DNA of 64,000 nucleotides. It comes from Lumnitzera littorea. Lineage: Eukaryota > Streptophyta > Magnoliopsida > Myrtales > Combretaceae. The position numbers and the translations under genes are program-made. Where the stretch lies: NCBI GenBank assembly GCA_024138015.1, contig JAMXBB010000009.1, forward strand, positions 45,495,817-45,559,816, written 5' to 3'. The notes beneath the pieces were generated by a model. It did not search any database. It had not been told where the DNA came from and saw only the letters and a list, made by a program, of their open reading frames with translations. This document shows, one piece after another, positions 36,121 through 46,672 of this stretch (position 1 is its first letter; the number at the start of each line of letters is the position of its first letter).

Positions 36121-37124
36121 CTCTAAGTCTATGCAAAAGAGAGTTGTTTCACATTATAATTGGATTAGGTTGTAAACTGAGTCAAGAGATTATCCATTCC
36201 ATTGGCTTTCCCATTGCAATTAGCCTAAGCCTTGTTTTCCTCAAACTTGCTAACTCCCAATAGCTTACTAAACATGTTCACTAGCTCAACTTCAAGGCTT
36301 TCAACATATATACATTTAACAACTGATGGGAGTTTTAGTAATTAATAATACTCTTAAATTGTATGGCTCAACTGATATGGGCCAAAAGCAAAAAGCTACA
36401 CTAAGGCCTATTCTATGGTGATGATTACTTAAACCTTGGGTAGGGATAACATAAGCTCAATCTTGTTCATTATGGCCTTTTGTTGACTTGAACTAAAAAG
36501 CTAGAGTCACCTCTCAAAAATTGTTTAGGACTTTATAGGCGTATGGATGTAGATTTCCCTAAAGAGAGCCTTAGTATAGAAGAGCTCACCATTTCTACAA
36601 GAATGAAAAATTACATCAAGAACCTATCTTATTTACATAGAAACTACATTGGCTATTTACATGGAAGATTACAATAAACATTACAAGGAATGAATAAGAA
36701 ACTCCAAAATTGTAGTCTTTTTCTTCTTGGTTTGCCACATCGTAACTATTTACCAACTATAAAAGGGTTTATGAATGCAATTAGGTGGGTTCTAAAGTTC
36801 CTCAAACTTTGTGACCTCGCACATTTTTAAAGAAAATGGTTTGTAAGCCACATTAAATATTGAGTAGGGTATCCTAGTCAGCTCCGAGCAATAATTACCC
36901 CACAATACACAAAACTTACACAATGGCGTCCCTTCTAAGTTCCTAGGATGATCTAGTTCTAACCATGTCTTATACATTATGATACTAAAAAATAAACCCC
37001 ACTAAACCTACACTAAGGTTAGCTCAAACAAACATTCAAACAAATAGGAAATAAAATATTAAAAAGGGAATTTTGAAGGATAAATTCCAATTTTGAAAGG
37101 TTTAGGTTGGTAACTCATTTAGTG

Positions 37125-37147
37125 GTCCATAGTGGAGTCACCATCTT
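37125..37147 (-). other. Primer-binding site of element G
   Basis: On the minus strand, directly after the LTR end ...CTCGACA, the sequence reads AGATGGTGACTCCACTATGG. It fits the TGGCGACTC-type site of Tat/Ogre elements, complementary to tRNA-Arg, with CG-to-TG decay. Confidence 0.65.
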
Positions 37148-38330
37148 GTCGAGCCTAATTTTCACTTTTCATTCTTCTTAACTTAATTTAAACTAAACTT
37201 TATACCTATTTAGTTTAAACCCTCAACTTAGGTTGAAGTGTCTACTTGGTAAAACTAGGAGAAAGAGTAAATTAAAACAAATTAGGCGAATTAATTCTAA
37301 TCTAGCCAATGACCTATATTTTCTAAAAATCGTTTAGAAAATTTTTAAAGAAACCAAACATCATGAGTCTGGGTGCTAACTTATTAAAAGCTAAATGGTT
37401 TCCACCTTAACCTTCTAAAATTAAAGTTCTAAAAATAACCTTTTATTTAAAAATAATCCGAGTAACAACGAAAGATAAAAAATTAAATTTATTTATATAA
37501 AAAAGGAGAGAATAAGATTTTTCAAAATTTAGATCATCTTGTTGGTACCTACGTATCCTCTTGTAGGTACCTACGTATCCTTTGGTAGGGATCATATTTC
37601 CCATAGTTTGGTTTTTAAAAAACTTTTATTGGTTAGTTTATTTTAGTTTTGAGAATAGTTAGGTTTACACTTTTTATTTCTTTAATTTTATTTAAGAAAG
37701 ATTTTAAAAAATACCTAATTTTTGGATTTTCTCTTTTTTGAAAGAAAAAGAGACTGATTATGCCCTAATTTTTAGAAAAGGGTTTATTTATTTATCTATT
37801 TTTATTTTTGGAAAATATTTTCCTAGGTGACAAAATAATTTTTATTTCTTACATAAGAAAAAAATTTTTGAAAGGAATATATATTTTCCTTCTTTTTTGT
37901 CAAATTTTCAAAAAAAATTGAAAAAGGGAGATTTTATAAAAAGAAAATAAATATTTAATAGGATAAAAGAGATATTTTCATAAATTTTTTTTGTCACCTC
38001 CTTTTTTATATTATTGAATAATAAATTAATAAAAGAAAAGAAAAAGGGAGGAAAACATACTTGGTGTGAAGCATTAGGTGGAATCATAGGTTAGACATGT
38101 GTTTGATTAGGTAAGCAAGTCAAATTCAGGACAGGCTTTGGGTTGAATTGACAAACAAGGGATAGAGAGAGAGCTTAAGTGGAGCCACAAGGTGGTGGTT
38201 AGAGGCCAAGAGTGTATCAACCTTGGGGTTCTTTAGGGTGGGGATAGCCTAGTGATGGTGGTGGTGTGGTGTTAGGTGGTAGCAAAGCTAGGGCTTCAAG
38301 TAAGGTTTAAGGGGGTAGCTCAAACTCAAA
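37148..38330 (-). repeat. 5' LTR of element G (partial)
   Basis: Ends on the minus strand at GGCTCGACA, as LTR H ends ACTCGACA. It contains the GGATACGTAGGTACC motif also seen in H as GTATGTAGGCACC. The U3 side is absent; the block meets Ty3/gypsy element E near 38,330. Confidence 0.65.
37543..37588. repeat. 22-bp tandem duplication with palindromic core
   Basis: GGTACCTACGTATCCT occurs twice, 22 bases apart. The second copy begins within GTAGGTACCTAC, a perfect 12-bp palindrome. It lies in the R/U5 part of the G LTR. Confidence 0.8.
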
Positions 38331-38399
38331 GAAAGCCTCGTTCATGGAGCGAGGCAAACTAGAGTAAGCCTTAAGGAGTGTTGAGTTGATGTATATGCT

Positions 38400-39293
38400 A
38401 GTTATCAAACAATTGTTGGAAGTTATTGACCTAAGATTAGTATATGTTATGGTTAGAAGGTTGTTGGAGGAGATTAAATATATCTTTCCAGAGGAATTGT
38501 ATAGCAATTTACCACCCTTAAGAGGTATCGAGCATAATATTGATCTCTAACCTAGAGCTGCCCTACCAAACCAACCTACTTACTACATGAATCCAGAGGA
38601 GGTAAAGGAGCTAAAAAGTTAAGTGGACATCCTAATCGAGAAGCACTTGTTAGAGAAAGCATCAACCTTTGTGCGATTCCTGCATTACTTGTGCTGAAGA
38701 AAGACAGTTCATGAGGGAATGTATATGGACACTTGGGCTATCAATCACATTACAATCAAGTCCCACTATCCCATTTTGAGGTTGGATGGTATGTACAATG
38801 ACCTGTACGGACCTTAGATCTTTTCAAAGATGGACCTGAAGAGCAACTAACATTAGATAAGAACAAGATAAGGTGATAGGTGGATAACAACCTTCAAAAC
38901 ACGTTATGAACTGTGTGAGTGGATGATTGAGCACCTTTACGAAGCTCATGAATCATGTTTAATGGCACTTAATAGTAAGAAGTGTTGTGGTTTACTTTGA
39001 TGATATATTGGTGTGTAGTAGAGACCTAATTAATCATGTTTTACATTTTAAGGTGTGTTTGAATTCCTATAAGCCGAGAAGCTCTATGGGAATTTAAAGG
39101 AGGATACCTTCTACCAACTTGAGATAGTATTCTTAGGTTTTGTAGTTAGCTGAAACAAAGTAAGTATTGGTGATGAGAAAGTCAAGGCTATAGTTAGCTA
39201 GTTAACCCTGTCAAAGGTGGTTGAAGTTAGAAGCTTTCATGGGCTTACATTGTTTTATAGGTAATTTATTTGCAATTCTAGCACTATAGTAGC
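38400..39293 (+). pseudogene. Element E reverse transcriptase remnant
   Basis: Forward translation with frame changes gives the characteristic order: FPEELYSNLPPLRGIEH near 38,486, MNPEEVKELKS near 38,590, the KKD segment near 38,697, FKTRYELCEWM near 38,897, then KVEVRSFHGLTLFYR-like sequence near 39,215-39,260, the usual RT/RNase H junction. RT copies element RNA into DNA. The catalytic YxDD area (about 38,990-39,010) is scrambled by a stop and frameshift; numerous TAG and TGA codons are present. The frame continues exactly into 42,233 when K plus one duplication is ignored. Confidence 0.8.
39289..39293. repeat. Target-site duplication of K, left copy
   Basis: GTAGC, identical to 42,228-42,232. 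Confidence 0.7.
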
Positions 39294-42227
39294 TATAAGC
39301 CTTAAATGTAAGCTTTATAACTAAAAGATTAGGTTTAATATATAAGGTTTAGAGAAATTGGCTAAATGATTTAATCAAGTCTAAATTATAAATTAAAGCT
39401 AGAAATATTAGTAAAAATGACTTCATAAGTTTGAATTTAAAAAAATAAGTAATAAAATAAGAGAATATAAAATTTTCAAAATTTAAGTATATTACTTGTT
39501 TTTTATCGAAAATGCATAAAATGCGTAAAATATGTTTTGATAATTAACGAATCGCTAGAGATAAATTATATGTATATGAAAAATCATAGAATGACCTAAA
39601 TAATATTTAGGAGTATTTACTTATACTTTATATGTAGGTAAAAATACATAAAATTACCTAAATTACTTGAAATTTTCTAGAAAAGTGTTAAATGATTAAA
39701 GAAAATTACCAAAAAAATTAAAGAAAAATTAGAAAAAAATCAAGGAAATAGGGAATGATCTAAATCATGGTCATGGCAGTTAGGGGAAGAAGAAAGAAAT
39801 TTGACTAATAAAAATCAAGCAACAAAAAAGGCAAAAAAATTGGAAGAAGATAGGCATGTCTTGTTTAATTAATGCATAGAATTTGATTTATACCTCTATA
39901 AGAAAATAAGTTGTTTAGTTTACAACTTCAAAAAATTAGTAAGAGTCGAAAATAAGAAGAAAATTGGGGTTTACAAAAAAATTACCCAAATTTGTGCAGT
40001 AGGAGCTAGTGAACCGAACCCATGAATCACCACCACTTGGTACTGAATCACTACCACTACCACCATCCTACTCCAAATCGAGCATCTAGACCGATCGACC
40101 ATCCCTAAGCTATTGCTGGTGGCCGGAAGCTCAAGAATTAGGTGAGTCTTAAATTTCATTCGATTTTTCAAAATTTATTAAAATTATTAATTTTATCTAG
40201 ACAATTATGAATTTTGTTATTATGATGTTCTATTATATGTATGTTTAGGGGAAAATAGTGACTACGTTTAATTATATCTGTAAATATAGAGTACTTAAGA
40301 AATTAAGTAAAACCGAGCATGTTTAGAATTAGAAATAAATAGGCTTACGAGTGTAGTTTTGAGCTCGATTTTTTTTTAGACCACTTAAGTGATATTGAAC
40401 AATGCCACAAAATTCTTTTTTAGAAATTAATTTTTGAAAATTTTAAGTAATTTTTTAGCCTTAAAATAATGAGGAAAATGAGTAATTTAGGACTAATTAA
40501 GTAATTAAGTGACTAATTAATGATTTAGAAGGTAATTAGATGTTTAAGGATGTTAATCTCTAATGAGGTAACATAATCCTAGCATTTGAAGTATTAATTG
40601 CAATTAATATGAGAATTATATAGTAAATGTGAATAATTTAGTAATATGTGAGTTGGAATTTTAATAAATATAAAACAATAGATTAAATTGGATAATATAA
40701 TAATAATATCAGTACATATTAAATTTGGTACAAAAAATTAATTTTAGATAATTATACAAAAAATGTAAAATTTTCTCATATCGGGAGTATATTCGGTACA
40801 CAAATCAGAATTAGAGTATACTAAGTGAGTTAAAATACTGAATTAAGAACTAGTATGATATTAGAATACTTGAGCTTGATGTGATTAATTTTACATTAGG
40901 GTTCAAAACATATTTTAGGATTACTCGTAGTTGAAACCGAAATAGAACTTGAACTGGAATTTGATTTAGAAACCAAACCCTGAAATAACGTAGAATTAAT
41001 CATTAATAAATAGTAGGTATATAAGGAGAATTTAGTTAAATCATAACCTAGAATATGTATCGTTAAAGTATAAATACTAAAAAAAATACGTATTTATATT
41101 ATAGGATACACAGGGACGAGCCAACCTGCAATTGAGTGACTGAGCGACCAAGAATTTCAAGTAAGTTGAGTTTAATACTTCATCGTATTTTAGAGTACTC
41201 AAAGACTTAGGTTTGTGTATGATTGTAATCGTAAGTAGTCTTATGCATGTGCCTGTATGTTTGATTTCGTGCTAAAATTTATGTTATGTTTGATGACTGT
41301 TGTGATTAGAGTGGTGTGAAATTATCTAGTTACCCTAAACTGAACTTAATCCTAATAAACCTAAATACCCTAAAAAAACATGCATTGCAACCTTGTAGAG
41401 GATTATTAGAATTCTCCAACCAAACACCGATACCTTTGAAAAAGATAGCGTTGGATAGCAAATTAGTCTTTTCCTCATCCTTAGGTGAACTAAGTGATAG
41501 GAAAGGAGGTCGTGGTGAGAATGAGGGCGTTGATTTAAAGGATAGTCTTAGGAGGAGAAGTGTCTTTATTGCACAAACTTGGATTTGGTTATGAGTTGTT
41601 GCATAATATGACAACTCCTCAACCTAGATTGGAGCAGATGAAATTTCTCTGATTTCACAATGAACTAGACTATGTTGTGTGATGGCATTTGTTTGTTGCA
41701 TTTTGTGAAAATAATTGCTTGATAACCTTGACTGTGCTTGTATACATTCATAAATCTTCAAATCAAATTATTAAGTTGCAATTGCTCTTACCTACATAAA
41801 TTCTTTTACAGGTCCTGACTTTTGATTATTTTAACTATTATGCTACGTTACAACTATCCGAAGGTTAGTTCTCTTTTGAGACTTTCGAGAGTGAGGATCA
41901 ACTAGTCAATGATAAAGTTTCATTTAAGGTCTTACTAGTATCATTAGGATGAAGAACTGATATATCATATGTAAATTGGCTGACTATTATGTTATGATGT
42001 AAAATCTCCTAGGAATTTTACAATAATATGAATGTCAATATATATCTATAAATGATAGGTCTAACTTTTTATGTAAATTTTAGTTTAAATCTTAATTAAA
42101 CTATTTACTTCAAAGTGAGGAGTTGTCAATGCCTTCTGTAGATCATATCTGTGATAGGCACTATAAGGTCAGTTACTATAATAAGTTAGTTTACACGGCG
42201 AGACTATTGCGACTCTGGGGTATAACA
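39294..42227 (+). repeat. Solo LTR K inserted in element E
   Basis: This 2,934-bp insert is bounded by identical GTAGC pentamers and interrupts the E polyprotein precisely: the codons on both sides join in frame. It ends CTCTGGGGTATAACA, the GGGGTRTWACA end of many plant LTRs. The start TATAAGCC looks like the same terminus (TGTTATACCCC) lacking its first bases. A TATAAATAC word occurs near 41,069, followed by an ATAGGATACACAGGGACGAG segment. No coding domain is present. A long LTR of this kind suggests a Tekay-like chromovirus, but that is a guess. Short open stretches such as 41,316-41,594 are incidental. Confidence 0.7.
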
Positions 42228-42408
42228 GTAGCCTCATTAATCGAGCCAACTAAGGAGGGAAAGGAATTCAATGGATCAACCAAGCTTAGAGGTGATTTGA
42301 GGAAATTAAGGATAAACTAACCACTACCCCTATCCTAGCTTTATTAGATTGTAAGAAGGCATTTAAACTTGAGTGCAATGGTTCTAGAGTAGGGATTGAA
42401 GCTATATA
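42228..42408 (+). pseudogene. Element E RNase H start
   Basis: Begins with GTAGC, then reads SLIEPTKEGKEFN, followed after a shift by LTTTPILALLDCKKAF and LECNGSRVGIEA. This is the connection into the RNase H domain, whose first catalytic Asp (normally E/CDAS) is Asn here. It stops where LTR F starts at 42,409. Confidence 0.75.
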
Positions 42409-43279
42409 TGATAAAATGAATTTAGCATACATATTCTATAATTATTTGTGCTATTTTGTATATTAATCTAATTAATTTTAATATTATTTTAAGCTTAATT
42501 CATTCAAATTTCTTTTTCAAGGACTTCGGGAGACATTTGATGAACTTTTAATTATTTTTATCAAGTTTCAAGGCTTATTTGGACAAAAGTGTTGATTAAG
42601 GATTGAAGTGAAAGAATTTTGAGAGAGAAACAAAGTTTAGTGAAGAACACAGTTGAAGACCATGGCCATGGTCCATGCTTATGTTCCCTTCATCAACTAT
42701 TCTCACTGAATTTTGAATGGTTCAAATAAAGTGCAAGTATACATCAAAGCTCCACTGTTGTGTACTTACCTGTGGACTTGTAATGATTTTAGAATCTTTT
42801 ATTTTTGTTAGGTTTTCTTTCTAAATCTAGGTCTTACTAATGACATGAACTTAGCATATATTTTCTATGACGATTTTGTGCTAATTCATAAGTTATTCTT
42901 ATTAATTTTGTGATATTTTAAGCTTAATTTGCTTTTTTATTGTTTTAAGGGACTTTAGGAGCATTTCATGAAGTTTTGAATTATACTTATGCAATTTTGA
43001 GCTTAATTGATGTAAAAACATAGATCAAAGAGCAAAAGCTTTGAGTAAGGAATGATGTTTAAAAGGGATCACAGTTGAGGACCATACTCGTGGTCCCTAC
43101 ATGTGATCCTCTCATTGTGAATTTCTTTTGAAAATTGAAGTTTTTATGCAAAGAGCAAAATACACCCAACAACCATGGCTGTATACTTCAGGCATGGTGT
43201 TGTAGTGATTTCGAAATCTTTTATTTTGTTAAGTTTTCATTGTAATCTTAGGTTTACCTCTTATAAATAGACATTTAAA
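42409..43279 (+). repeat. LTR-like block F, two tandem copies of about 435 bp
   Basis: Copy 1 (42,409-42,840) starts TGATAAAATGAATTTAGCAT and copy 2 (42,841-43,279) starts TGACATGAACTTAGCATAT. They correspond throughout, including GAAGACCATGGCCATGGTCC versus GAGGACCATACTCGTGGTCC, and share a CTTTTATTTT(T)GTTA(A/G)G stretch near their ends. A TATAAATA box at 43,262-43,269 ends copy 2 just before element A. I read this as the U3 part of an LTR with an internal duplication, inserted in E and then interrupted by A. No coding sequence. Confidence 0.55.
42658..42673. repeat. Perfect 16-bp palindrome
   Basis: GACCATGGCCATGGTC in copy 1 of block F. The matching place in copy 2 (about 43,080-43,097) keeps only an imperfect version. 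Confidence 0.85.
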
Positions 43280-44182
43280 TGATAGGAATAAGGCCATTGG
43301 ACCCCTTAACTAAGCTCGAGCAAAAGCCCAAAGACTAGAGAGCATGGCAAGATGAATTCTTTCTTTACACCCTATAATTGAAGAGTCTAAGTTGTTGTAG
43401 TTTATTGACTTGATGCATTACTTGAGTCAAACCTTGTTATGCTTATCGATAGTCTCTAACTATGACCAGAGGTACACTCGAACAACAATTTGGACCATCT
43501 AACCATTTGCCTAACTATATCGAATCTGTCTAAGCTGAATTAACATTGGAAGAGTTACCTACTCAGCTTGATACTGCCAAACTATCAGCTTAACTCAGTA
43601 TCATTGCTCAACAACAGCCAAGCTAGCCGTACTATTTATCTGCTCTACCAAGCGCACAACTTCTAATCATTTGCTACATGTTCAAGAATCTCAAATGACA
43701 GAATCTTCCATCTAGAACACTTGCTTTTGTTTATTTTTCATTTTTACCCTTTGAACATTCCTTGTATCATACTTATTTTAAGCATTATCCTTTTTAGTCT
43801 TTTTCATTTGTAGCAATTGCCCTAATATTTTGAGTATAAATACCCATTGTAAATGCATCCATAAGATAACTAGATATCATCAATACAAATTATACTTCCT
43901 TTTGTAGGTATTTTCTATGCTTGCTCAATTCACTCGTATCCTAACCCTTAAGCAAAGTTAGGTAGCAAGTACTCTTACTAAGTTAACTCATGCATTATAT
44001 CGAGTTCACTTTAGTGAGTCCTTAGTAGTTCCTTAGTGCATCATATCCATATAGTTTATCGTAGTTTTTGCTTGTTTAATTTTTTGTTCTCATACATTGT
44101 TTTCCTCATTCTTCAAGCTTTCTACAGTCTTAGACCCACCCCTTACGATCAGCCTTTTTTGCCCTTAGGGAAAATCAAATCG
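43280..44182 (+). repeat. 5' LTR of element A
   Basis: 903 bp from TGATAGGAATAAGG to AAATCAAATCG (ancestral end ATCA), with a TATAAATA box at 43,835-43,842. Length and start match C (908 bp) and D (896 bp). It begins 10 bases after the TATA box of block F. Confidence 0.8.
43835..43842 (+). promoter_or_regulatory. TATA box of LTR A
   Basis: GAGTATAAATACCC, the same context as in the C and D LTRs on the minus strand. Confidence 0.7.
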
Positions 44183-44185
44183 TCT

Positions 44186-44197
44186 TGGTATCAAAGC
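44186..44197 (+). other. Primer-binding site of element A
   Basis: TGGTATCAAAGC, one mismatch from TGGTATCAGAGC, the complement of the 3' end of initiator tRNA-Met. It starts three bases after the LTR. Confidence 0.9.
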
Positions 44198-44551
44198 GGA
44201 GGTTCGTTTGGGTAAGTTACTGTTTAGTTATGATTGTTACTATGTAGTATGTAATACTATTGTCAAGTGTGATGTGAATACAAAAGGGATTAGCTTAAGT
44301 GTTTTAGAAAGTATTTGAAGTTTTACTGTTGTTGTGAGAACTTTATTGCGAAATACTCTATTTTGCCTTGTTTTGACCATACGAAAATAGACCAGGTTTC
44401 AAGTGGGTTTATGGATCTTTGGAGTAGTTGTTGTGTTCATAGTTAGTTTGAACTTTCTTATGGAGAAGTGTGTGTGAGAGTTGTTTGGCTTAAAAGGACA
44501 GTGTCTGTTGTTTCGTAGATTCTGAATTTGTTACTAAGCTTTGTTAAGAGG

Positions 44552-45830
44552 ATGATAGATCTAAGTGTCAATGCTAGTATTAGAGATGATAATAGCGATA
44601 TTGTCCACAATAGACGATAACCCTAGAACACCCCTAGAAGTACTGATGAGCGAATTAATGAGGTGGCTAACCTTATAGTTGATTTGACTAGAGTTATTTG
44701 CACATTAGCCTTTCGACCTGCCAAGACCATGCAGAATACTCCCTAAGTTGCTCGACTGTGAGAGGATAGATCTTAACTTGACAAGATTGAGATGGAGGAG
44801 TAGGAGGACATGTAGGAAGAAGAATTGACTTAGGTGATATTGATGAAGAAAGAGAAGAAGAGTACATTAAGGAAGAGAAGTGAACTTGAACATCTTGAGT
44901 TGCCGACCATATGAAGCTTCAAATTCTAAGCTTTAATGGTTTTAGAAATACTAATGACTATCTATATTCGGAAGAGAAGGTAGAGCATATTTTTTATTAT
45001 TACCAATAAGAGGACTATGAGAAAGTAAGGACTATTACTGTGGAGTTCTTAAGTTATGCTACAATGTACTAAAAGAACTTTCAAATTATGAGGAGACGAG
45101 AAGGATGTAGGGAATTAAGCACTTGGCCCGAGATGAAGAGGATATTTAAAAAAAGATTTGTGCTGGATACTTATTTGCAAAACACTTTTGCTCGGTTGTA
45201 AGAGCCAAGACAAGGAAGTCGAACTATTGATGAATATGTTTAGGAGTTTCAAATACTCATGATTTAATATGAAGTAGATGAACCATCAGTCCAAATAATA
45301 TCCAGATTTCTCATTGGATTAAGCGGTGACATCTGAGATATTGTGGAGCTTCAATTGTTTATTGCATTGGGTAAGGCTATAAGAATAGCCTAGTGAGTGG
45401 AAAGATAAAGGAGGAGTAGGTTAAGTCGACCTCCAATGAGTTAACCCATCCAGTCAAGCGGATCCATTCAAGGAAGTTATTGAGCTCAACAACGTACTAA
45501 GCCAATTAGAAGAACAGATGTTAGAGATGAACAAAAAAATTGACCAGCTGAAGGTGAAGTGTAGTTATGAACTTATTAAAAGGGATAAGGATCTGGAAGG
45601 AAGACAAGCTAGATCAAGTGCTTTAAGTGTTAAGGGTTTGGGTACATGGTTGCTCAGTGTTTGAATCGAAAAACTATGATTATCAAGGGAGATGTCTTGA
45701 AGCTCGAAGTAGACAACATAGATGAGGAACCAGAGGAGAAAAGAGAATTAGAAGAAGAAGTTGAGGTTAATGACGAACTAATTGAAGAAGATGTGTTTGC
45801 CAATGATATGAACAAATTAACTTTGGTTTT
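44552..45830 (+). pseudogene. Element A Gag
   Basis: Gag forms the particle that packages element RNA. The chosen start is the ATG at 44,552 (MIDLSVN), matching the start in element C. Readable pieces: ERINEVANLIVDLTRV near 44,650, the capsid-like domain at about 44,925-45,400 (FNGFRNTNDYLYSEEKVEH; MKRIFKKRFVLDTYLQNTFA; VEFLSY), and a zinc knuckle at about 45,618-45,660 reading CFKC...Y....C, where the His has become Tyr. An acidic linker (LEEEVEVNDELIEEDVF) follows to 45,834. Stops interrupt at many places, and a frameshift separates capsid and knuckle. Confidence 0.82.
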
Positions 45831-45839
45831 CTGACGAGC

Positions 45840-46240
45840 GATGAATATAGAACCATCTATTGAAGAGGAATAGAGAGAGAACTTGTTTCACATCACTTGT
45901 AAAGTAAATCAGCAAGTTTATGCACTTATAGTGGATAGTAGGAGCTACACAAATATTGTATTTGTAGACTTGATTCGAAAGCTCAAATTATCAACCATTT
46001 CATATTTGAAGCCTTATAAACTACATTGGCTAAATGAGAAGGAAGCATTACACGTCACTTAACAAGTATTGCTATTGATCTCCATCGGGCACTATTCTGA
46101 TGAAATTCTTTGTGATGTGTTGCCCATGTGTGCATCTCATGTATTGCTAGATAGACTTTGACTTTTTGATCAGAGGGTTATTCATGACGGTTTATGTGTT
46201 TGAGAAGGATGGCAAGAAAATTACCTCGAACCCTATGACC
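45840..46240 (+). pseudogene. Element A aspartic protease
   Basis: Retropepsin-type protease that would cut the polyprotein. NLFHITCKVNQQVYALIV leads into the active site at 45,934-45,942, which reads Asp-Ser-Arg instead of the functional Asp-Gly-Gly or Asp-Ser-Gly. Two G-to-A changes from the DGG of element C explain it. ILCDVLPMCASHVLL follows. TGA and TAA codons break the frame. Confidence 0.78.
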
Positions 46241-46384
46241 CTTAGTTAAGTAAGTAAATTATAAGCCAAATTGGCTTAAAGATCGAAGAAGGCTTAGGTA
46301 CTGAGTAGAGTTGAGCTCTGAGTAGCCATTAAGTCTAACTTGCTAACCTTCCTATTGATAAGGAGACTACAAGAATTGAAGGAA

Positions 46385-46672
46385 TATGTGAAGTTGCTAG
46401 AAGAGGTCAAGAAGTTACTTAATGAATATTCCTACCTATTTTCGAGTAGTTGCCTAAGAGATTAACTCCATTTTGAGATAATAAGCACTGCATTGACTTG
46501 ATACCTGGTGCTATAATATCAAACAAGCTTACCTATGGAATGAATCTCGAGCAGGCTATAAAGCTCTAGAGATTAGTCAACAAACTATTAGAGAAGGGAT
46601 ATGTAAGAGAAAGTCTTAGTTCGTATATTGTGCCTACATTACTTGTGTCAAAGAAGGATGTTACTTGGCTTA
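46385..46672 (+). pseudogene. Element A reverse transcriptase, N-terminal stub
   Basis: Recognisable only through the FSSSCL, ESLSSYIVPTLLVSKKD and TWLM words, which match the fingers region (ESLSPC..P.LLVPKKDG.WRM) of the B RT. The copy stops inside the TWRMC motif because element B is inserted there. The palm and catalytic motifs are not in the window. Confidence 0.7.

Larger units (their letters stand above)
33000..38330 (-). mobile_element. Tat/Ogre-like LTR element G, both LTRs truncated
   Basis: Read on the minus strand: partial 5' LTR (38,330 to about 37,149), primer site (about 37,145-37,125), interior with a single recognisable ORF remnant (about 36,120-35,090), then a partial 3' LTR (34,662 to about 33,000). 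The 5' copy keeps the R/U5 side and the 3' copy the U3 side; they overlap only in the G/A-rich leader region (33,140-33,600 versus 38,040-38,300). LTR sequence and layout match solo LTR H. No RT or integrase is seen in the 2.5-kb interior, suggesting a non-autonomous (LARD-like) type. Outer limits are approximate. Confidence 0.7.
38380..42408 (+). mobile_element. Ty3/gypsy element E, pol fragment split by K
   Basis: Two colinear pieces of a Ty3/gypsy polyprotein on the plus strand: 38,400-39,293 (protease end and RT) and 42,228-42,408 (RNase H start). Insertion K separates them and LTR F cuts them off at the right. The left boundary with element G is approximate. E is the oldest and most degraded member of the stack. 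Confidence 0.8.
43280..46672 (+). mobile_element. Ty3/gypsy element A, left part
   Basis: LTR, initiator-Met primer site, gag, protease and the first part of RT follow in normal order on the plus strand. The element is cut in RT at 46,672 by element B; its remainder should lie right of the window. A belongs to the same family as C and D by LTR start, primer site and Gag/protease sequence. Confidence 0.88.

Noticed and set aside
34662..38330. Element G as a clean insertion into element E
   Set aside because: Its 5' LTR lacks the U3 start at the junction and no target duplication was found, so a simple insertion cannot be claimed.
38307..38507. Minus-strand open stretch at the G/E junction
   Set aside because: It overlaps the plus-strand RT of element E, which is clearly the real coding strand.
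41316..41614. Overlapping open stretches on both strands near 41.4 kb
   Set aside because: They fall inside solo LTR K, whose boundaries are set by the GTAGC duplication; no domain match.
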